Positions 34,001-43,000 of a DNA stretch of 64,000 nucleotides are shown here, piece by piece. A program made the translations under genes and the position numbers. The notes beneath the pieces were generated by a model. It was not told the DNA's origin and did no database searches. It was given only the letters and a program-made list of their open reading frames with translations. Positions within the stretch are counted from its first letter, which is position 1. Each line of letters begins with the position of its first letter. The stretch lies in the NCBI RefSeq assembly GCF_947172395.1, contig NC_069087.1, positions 3,100,001-3,164,000 of the forward strand, read 5' to 3'. Source of the DNA: Bicyclus anynana. Taxonomy: Eukaryota > Arthropoda > Insecta > Lepidoptera > Nymphalidae.

Positions 34001-37000
34001 ATCAGTAATTATTAGTCGCATAATAATATTGATATTCAAGAAAAATGGCGTCTTATGTTTGTAAATATTTTTAAAATTGTTAACAAAAACTAAAGAAATA
34101 AGAGTATTGTTTATTGGTAATTATTGATTATTATATTAATTTAAGTAATTGTTGTTAATGTTAAATTTTGTAATACAAATTATGAAAAAAGTTTGTTTAT
34201 GCGCGGTTTCTTCGGTTCTTGCGGTGATGTTTGTTTCTTTTTGTGGATTGCACCGGCTTCACACGTTACTTGTAAAGACTCCCTCTGGTTACTATGTGCC
34301 ATACTTTTATAGAATTAAAACTATGGTTTTATATAGTGTTTTCCATAATGTTGTAACTCGTGTAAATGACGGAATGGAACGGAACGGTCCCAACTGGTTG
34401 GAACGTATCCGGTATCCCTAATCATGAGTTTGCCCATGCAACGTTGCTTAACCAAACTTGCACTGACCGATTCACGTGAATTTTATACGTTTTTCTAGTC
34501 TGTAATACTAAATGTTGCTTTTCTTCTCTACAGTGACGAAGACCTCCTCCTGTACCTGCTTCAACTGGTGCAAGCGCTGAAGCACGAGTCCTACCTCATG
34601 TGCGACCTGTCCGTCTTCCTGCTACAACGGGCCTTCGACAACATGAACATCGGACACTACCTGTTCTGGCATTTGAGGTAGGTATATTTGGAGTTCATAG
34701 TGATTGTCATTTGTACGTTCGCACATAAGAAAATACTATACTTTTTGCTTTAACTGGTTTATTTTGTTATCTTAAATTCGTAACACTTTGAAGTGACAAT
34801 AAATATAATAATTTTACTAATGCTTCATATATTTTAAGGTGTTAGATTTGTGTACACTTTGTAAAACAGTCTGTTTTCGTTGTTCGCGCTGAAAGTCGAC
34901 CTGTATTCTCTTTGACGTTTTGGGTGTTACAGGCGCAATCTTGTGTCGTCTCCTACATCAGCTCGCGAATATGAATTTAGTGCGAACATAATTTATTTTG
35001 TTTATTTAGGTCATGTTATCCTGGATAAAATATCGTTGATTGATTTCCAAAATAAGACACCTTCGCATGCTTATTTTGTCATAATGCTAAGCGTTTATGG
35101 ATGATTATATCCGACAAATTAAAAACGGGTAATGACTAACGAGAGATATATACCTATCACAGTTTTTACTGTCCGTATGTACGGAACACATACCACAGTA
35201 TAAAAGTGAATAAATATTATGACCTAACAAATGAACTAACTAAAAATGGTGATGTGGTTAGTACGTCGTAGAAGTAGGTGTGAGAGGTTTACCAGCAAAA
35301 AATGTTTATAACTAGATTAAAGACCTTGGCCTCTCTAGAACTGCAATTAAATCTATTCTGCAAAAAGTTCGGCTAGGCAGGGAGAACAACACGAATGGAA
35401 AAGAAGATTGGTAATCGATTGTCAAGAAGAATTCCTTCGAATCAGGTTAAGGAAAATTAACCCTACATCAATCGGTCACAAGTCCAGGACTCTGCTCGGA
35501 GTTTTTCTCTCTGCCCCTCCACCCGCACGGTGAATCCATGGAATACTAAAATATATATAATAGGTCTCTGGTCGCGAAAACACGAACTAATAAATAAAAT
35601 GAGTGTATTTTTAAATATTTTAGAATTTAAACTATCGTGAGTGTTATTCATAGTAATTGATTATGAAACACGGCTAAAACTCACGTGATATTAGGTCGGA
35701 GTATGCCCGACTAGTTTCAAACCCATACGGGGCCCTTAGTCATGAGCTGGTTCTTGCATCGCGGCACGATCCAAACTGCGAAGCGGCTGCGCGACGCGCT
35801 TCTGCACGCATTGCGCGCGCGGAGAGGGGTTGAGTGGTGGGGAGTGAAGGTTCCGTTACACTCTCCGACGGTTCATTAATGTCATCTTCATTAGACTCGT
35901 CTTCTTGTAAGCAAACCGAACTAACGCTATCTTGTTCCAAGTTTGTTGTATGTGACAATGAAAGAAATAGCGGTTTCCACGCTGTGGGCAGCAACCATCC
36001 ATGATCCCGATTAAAAAATAAAAAATATTTAAAAATATATTTCATTTTGTCCTTAATGTTGTTTTATTATTGTGTTCAGGTCTGAAATGCACGTGCCGTC
36101 CGTGTCAGTGCGCTTCGGGCTCGTGCTGGAGGCGTACTGCCGCGGCTGCCAGGACCACATCAACAGCCTCATGCGACAGATATCCTGCCTCGACAAACTT
36201 AAATGTAAGTTCAAAGTTGCTAGTTTCCATAATAATTACATAGAAGTAAAAATATCATTATAGTATTATCATTATAGTATAGAGAGCCGTGATAGCCCAG
36301 TGGATATGACCTCTGTCTCCGATTACGGTGTGGGTTCGAATCCGGTCCGGGGCATGCACCTCCAACTTTTCAGTTGTGTGCATTTTAAGAAACTAAATGT
36401 GTCTCAATCGTCACGTGTCTCAATCGGTGAAGGAAAACATCGTGAGGAAACCTGCATACCAGAGAATTTTCTTAATTCTCTGCGTGTGTGAAGTCTGTCA
36501 ATCCGCATTGGGCCAGCGTGGTGGACTATTGGCCTAATCCCTCTCATTCTGAGAGGAGATTCGAGCTCAGCAGTGAGCCGAATATGGGTTGATGACGATT
36601 ATCATTATAGTATTAGCATTTTCATTTATACAGGGTGTCCCGTAATTAATGGATAAAACGCAAACGGTAGATACACCACCTAACTATCTAATACTAATTT
36701 GAATAGTTTTCCAAAAATCCCTAATTAGTTTGAATCCCTTTGAATCATTTTTTTCAATGCTATAGCTGTTGTAATTACGATTTTAAAGATCTGATTTTTG
36801 TTCCTTCACTTCCTAGCTTTGAGTTATTATGCCACTCTGGATGCTGCCAGCTTCGATTTCCAAACAAAATCCCCACCTTTTGGGGAATTCTTTGTAATGC
36901 TGTTATAGATAATAAATAAATTGTTCATAGATCGTTCACTCGTCGTTCTCAATCGCTCAGTTTACAAACCAGAGTCAAAAAGCGAATGATAAACAGAAAA

Positions 37001-40000
37001 AAAAAACACCCCTTGTTCAAATTACGTTTAATATTTGACGGGCCGGTTTTGTAAACGCCGTTAAAATGAAAGTCAGTGAATTCGGGTCTAAGATGTTAAT
37101 TTTAGTGGTACGTTTATATTCTAGGGGCGAATCAATGCATTCGCAAAAAGAAAGAAATAACAAAGGCGCGCGCCGCACTCCGTCAGCACCTCGAAGAGCA
37201 GCACTGTCTAGAGACGCTCTCCGACTTCGTGTCGCCGCTCATACCGAGCTTAGTCTGTAAGAGAATCAAGTGAGTTCATTTATTCTTGTATCTACTTCAT
37301 AACATTTAAAAAAATCATATCAATAATCGAAGTTTAAAGATAGTAAGGCTTTATTTGATATTTCATCATCTTCATCATCATATCAGGCGATGGACGTCTA
37401 CTGCAGGAATACTTGGTCTAAAAGTATATTTATTTGTGAAAATGTGTTATTAAAATATTACATTTAAATATTCATATTATTTTAAATTTATAATTGCCAC
37501 CAGTTTCTTATCAAATTAAATCAGTTATTTGTATTATGTAATATTTTTTTCCAACTTTTATTACGTACTAGCGGATGCTCGTGACTTCGTCCGCGTGGAG
37601 TTCAGTTTTTCACAAATCCCGCGGAAACCATGAATTTTTCTGGGATCAAAACTTGTTAATCCAGAGTAAAATCTGTTTCCATTCTAAATTTCAGCCAAAT
37701 CGCTTCAGTGGCCGCAGCGTAAAGGGGGAACATACATACATACACAGTTACACACTTTCATACTTACACACGCATAAACTTTCGCCTTTATAATATTAGT
37801 GTGATTATTATTTCCAACTTCTCATCATCGTCATATCATTATATCAGCCGATGGACTTCCAAACTTCACGATCCTGAGCCACCTGCAACCAGCGAATACC
37901 TGCGACTCGCTTGATGTCGTCAGTCCACCTGGTGGGGGGATCGATCAACACTGCGCTTCTAGTGCGGGGTCGCATTCCAGCACTTTGGGACCCCAACGTC
38001 CATCGGCTCTTCGAACTATGTGCCAACTTCTATTAATTCATTATATTATCTCGTGTCAACAGGCCTGAAGGTTGTCGCGTGATGGACAGCAAGATGCGTC
38101 CGCTGCTGCTCGAGTTTGAGAACGTGGACCCCACGGGCAGCGACATCCGCATCATACTGAAGGTGGGCGACGACCTGCGCCAGGATATGTTCACGCTGCA
38201 GATGCTGCGCATCATGGACCGGCTGTGGAAAAACGCAGGATACGACTTTAGGTACGTGCTCGTGGTGAACTGGATGTCAAAATGTTCCTTAGGGCCTTAT
38301 CATACTAGGATGCGGATGCAAAGCGGAGCGGACGCGTCGCGGAGGCGTGGCGGATTCGAACCGTTTCCATCGCGGTTTTGTAGCGAAATAACGACGTACT
38401 GTACAATTGTACATTCAGTAATAAAATGGATTCTGACGAGGAAACACTGGCGTTTTATTTATTTAAATTTATTTTAGATAAATCAGATTTCTGGCAAAAA
38501 AACTATTGTTTGCATTTTTCTTTCCAAACCAAACTCTAAAACCAGCCTAAATCTGGTTTATCGAAAGTCTGCCCTTTGAAGTTGACAGACCAGAGCTAAG
38601 GTAATCATGAGTTCCACTTAATTCAGCTATGAGATATCACTTGCTTAAATAGCATTATAAAATTGATCACTGATGGGCTCTGGGTTCTTGCTTGGCTCAT
38701 AAGAGCTACTAAAACTAAAGCTACTAAAATATGGCTACTAAAACTAAAGCTACTAAAATATGGCTACGCTAGAAAACTTGCCTTGTTGCCCTTCCGGCTC
38801 AATCGGATAAGAGAAAAAAAACAAATATTTAATTGTGACGATGTTTTCAGATTGAACCCCTACAACTGTATATCGATGGAGTACGCGGTGGGCATGATCG
38901 AGGTGGTGGACGAGGCGGAGACGGTGGCCAACATACAGAAGCAGTCCGCGCGTTTCAACGCCACCTCCGTCATATCCAGGGTCAACTTGTTCCGTGAGTG
39001 CACTGTTTCCGTTTACTGTCCTACTACTGCATATCGAGGTGGTGGACGAGGCGGAGACGGTGGCCAACATACAGAAGCAGTCCGCGCGCTTCAACGCCAC
39101 CTCCGTCATATCCAGGGTCAACTTGTTCCGTGAGTGCACTGTTTCCGTTTACTGTCCTACTACTACATATCGAGGTGGTGGACGAGGCGGAGACGGTGGC
39201 CAACATACAGAAGCAGTCCGCGCGCTTCAACGCCACCTCCGTCATATCCAGGGTCAACTTGTTCCGTGAGTGCACTGTTTCCGTTTACTGTCCTACTACT
39301 GCATATCGAGGTGGTGGACGAGGCGGAGACGGTGGCCAACATACAGAAGCAGTCCGCGCGCTTCAACGCCACCTCCGTCATATCCAGGGTCAACTTGTTC
39401 CGTGAGTGCACTGTTTCCGTTTACTGTCCTACTACTGCATATCGAGGTGGTGGACGAGGCGGAGACGGTGGCCAACATACAGAAGCAGTCCGCGCGCTTC
39501 AACGCCACCTCCGTCATATCCAGGGTCAACTTGTTCCGTGAGTGCACTGTTTCCGTTTACTGTCCTACTACTGCATATCGAGGTGGTGGACGAGGCGGAG
39601 ACGGTGGCCAACATACAGAAGCAGTCCGCGCGCTTCAACGCCACCTCCGTCATATCCAGGGTCAACTTGTTCCGTGAGTGCACTGTTTCCGTTTACTGTC
39701 CTACTACTGCATATCGAGGTGGTGGACGAGGCGGAGACGGTGGCCAACATACAGAAGCAGTCCGCGCGCTTCAACGCCACCTCCGTCATATCCAGGGTCA
39801 ACTTGTTCCGTGAGTGCACTGTTTCCGTTTACTGTCCTACTACTGCATATCGAGGTGGTGGACGAGGCGGAGACGGTGACCAACATACAGAAGCAGTCCG
39901 CGCGCTTCAACGCCACCTCCGTCATATCCAGGGTCAACTTGTTCCGTGAGTGCACTGTTTCCGTTTACTGTCCTACTACTGCATATCGAGGTGGTGGACG

Positions 40001-43000
40001 AGGCGGAGACGGTGACCAACATACAGAAGCAGTCCGCGCGCTTCAACGCCACCTCCGTCATATCCAGGGTCAACTTGTTCCGTGAGTGCACTGTTTCCGT
40101 TTACTGTCCTACTACTGCATATCGAGGTGGTGGACGAGGCGGAGACGGTGACCAACATACAGAAGCAGTCCGCGCGCTTCAACGCCACCTCCGTCATATC
40201 CAGGGTCAACTTGTTCCGTGAGTGCACTGTTTCCGTTTACTGTCCTACTACTGCATATCGAGGTGGTGGACGAGGCGGAGACAACAAATAAACCTTATCC
40301 CAATAATTACTATTTTCGACATCTGCTATCTTGAAGGTATTATTATTCTTCGCAACTTCTCCCTTTACTTGTGCCCAAATTAATTCTATTGGGTTATATT
40401 GACAGTGATATGGAGGGAGCCTTATTACTTCATGACCTCGTTCATTTGCCAGATGGTCTAAAGCGTAGACCTTCTGCGGGTTACTGGCTTTTACTTTTCT
40501 TATTAATTCTTCAATAATTTCGTTGCTGGAATATGGAATCTTTTTCTTTGTCAACCATTCTTGAATTTCAGCTTTCCTCGTGTTTCTTGTGGGTATCTTT
40601 TCCAACTGTATCGAATGATAGCTTGCGTTATCGACAATTATAACTGAGGGCTCTTCAAGTAGATTCAGGAATTCGGAAAACCATGCCATATATGTTTCGC
40701 CATCCATTTCTGTGTGGTAATCAGCATCCTTTGATTTCACCGCTTTAAATATTAGCTTCGCATCTGGAACGAAGCCAGTCCTTGCAGAACCCGCATGGCA
40801 AACTATTAATCTTTGGCCTTTTCCCACAGGCTGATTCTTGAAACCTCCTTCATCGTTGCTTCCAAGCCACATCCTCTTTCTTGCATGGTTTTGATTAATC
40901 CATGTTTCGTCTAGATAGAAACGTGGTCGCTGATCGTTAGTTCTTCTAAGTAAATCCAATTTCCTTAAAAAGTCCATTCTAGCACAAACAATATCAGTTC
41001 TTTCCATTAAATATTTACGTCCTTCGCTATTTTTCTTATACTGGAACCCAACCTCCTTCAGTAGTATTCTCATTGAAGTGTTGCCGCATTTAAAATCGGG
41101 TAATTGTTCACGGAATTTTTCTAAAATTTTCGCCACGGATGGATACTCTCCATTCTCATAAAATGAAGCTACAGTTCGCTTCAACACACTTTTATCAAAA
41201 TCGTCAATATTAGTGACGGTTTGTGGTTTCTTAAAATTTGTTCTTGGTATACAGGTACTGCCTGATTGTGATACTTCCGTCTTGATTCGGTCCACTGTCG
41301 CTCTGCTCACACCACAAACAAATGCGGCCATTTCACGTGGTTTGTTGAAATTTAGAGAAGCCACTTTATTCGGATCACTTTTCAATTCATTGAGAAACAG
41401 GAATACGTTGTGAATCAGTGTTCGAGCTTGAGGGCTAATATCGCCATGTAATTTCTTCAGATCAACGTTAGAAAATAAAGTATCCATAGTGCGCAACGAG
41501 TAACACATGAATGTATTTATTTAATTGCAGTAAACACATTTATAGCAAAAAAAATACGCAATGCAATTACATTAGAAACCGACCAATCAGAATCGTCCAA
41601 ATCATTATTGACTCATCATTAGCACGTGCGCAGGTAGCCGTTTATCGATAATTAGGGTGCGCAGGTAGGCGCGCTGCACATTCCTATCTTTTTTGACTTT
41701 TATGACCGGACGACTCAGATGATAACGCGCATACTATACCTGTTATTTACGGTCATAATGAGAAAACAGTGTCCCTACCAGCCATATCACATCAGAGCCA
41801 TATTGGAACGAGATGAAACCAATATCATTTATGGGGTGTAGGGGAACCATTGACAGAAAGCTAATGCCGAAACCATACACAATGCACCTCGTGCTGTCGC
41901 GATGTTGCCTTATCTGCTAATATTGCCACACAACATCTTTGCCAAATTTCCCCGCTATTTCCCATGCCACTCGTCGACTGTGATCAAACACGAAAAACGG
42001 TAAGCTTTCTGTTTCAACTCAACTAACGGGATAAATAATTAAATAACATAATTTTTGCCAAACAGAATGGCTCCGCAAAAAGAATCCCACGGAGGAGTCA
42101 TTCAACAAGGCGGTGGAGGAGTTCACGATGAGCTGCGCGGGGTACTGCGTCGCCACATACGTGCTGGGCATCGCAGACCGACACCCTGACAACATTATGA
42201 TTAAGGAAAGTGGACAGGTAATAAAATCATCATCATTATCATTGTCAATATATTTTAACGACTCACTACAGGGTCAGGATTCGCTCATTATAGGAGGTGG
42301 GATATGGTATAATCATCGATCATTTACGGGGCATAATAAGATCATTAAATTTCCTACTCTGGGCACTTTTTAGTCACTTCGTCGTCATTTGTGGCGTTAC
42401 TTGACACGTCCATGAATTAAAAAAGGAGTAATTTTATTGAAGAGTTACAGTAGGTATTAACAAGTGTCAATGACATTTATTGTCTCGTAACGAGAGAAAG
42501 ACATACTGTCGACCAATAGCGGTGATATCAAAAATATCGCTCATTTGTTGCGATGTAAAGAAAGAGACCGATATTTTCGATTCTGATAATATTAGTGGAC
42601 AATCTTTTGTCACGAGGTGTGTCGTGGACGTATACTAGGCCTGTAGGAGGTCTGATCCTCAAAATACATATCGATTCCTTTTCAGCTAACATTTTGGAAA
42701 TCAAAAAATGATTTCAAAAGACATCCGTCATTCATACGTTACGTAATATCATATCAAAATAATATGTCATTCACATATTGACATGTGAATGAATATGTCA
42801 ATATGTGAATGACATATTGACAAATTTTTAGTTTTCTAAGCCTAGTAAAAAGAAAATTGGCTAGAGCGACTGAGAATTGGTTGCTTGGGCCCCTAAATAA
42901 TTAATCGCATCTAGGTGGCGCGATTTGTTTCGTAAAGAGTAGGGATTTAGAGAGGGGTAGCGATCAGTTGGCGGGAACGACTTGCGACGTAAGGCGCTCG

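Noticed and set aside
34149..34421. Plus-strand 90-codon open frame in p110 intron 10 with a hydrophobic N-terminus
   Set aside because: It resembles a signal peptide but lies beside the repeat at 33995-34150, and nothing else supports a gene.
36290..36345. tRNA gene at the SINE-A head (also at 27255, 44111 and 10128)
   Set aside because: A and B boxes are present, but the cloverleaf does not pair and a SINE body follows directly.
38897..40282. CRISPR-like repeat array
   Set aside because: Unit length is constant with no variable spacers, and the unit is a eukaryotic exon-intron fragment.
38994..40291. Many overlapping open frames of 83-135 codons on both strands of the 136-bp array
   Set aside because: They are the same repeat unit read in successive frames. 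Only the segment up to 38993 is real coding sequence (p110 exon 15).
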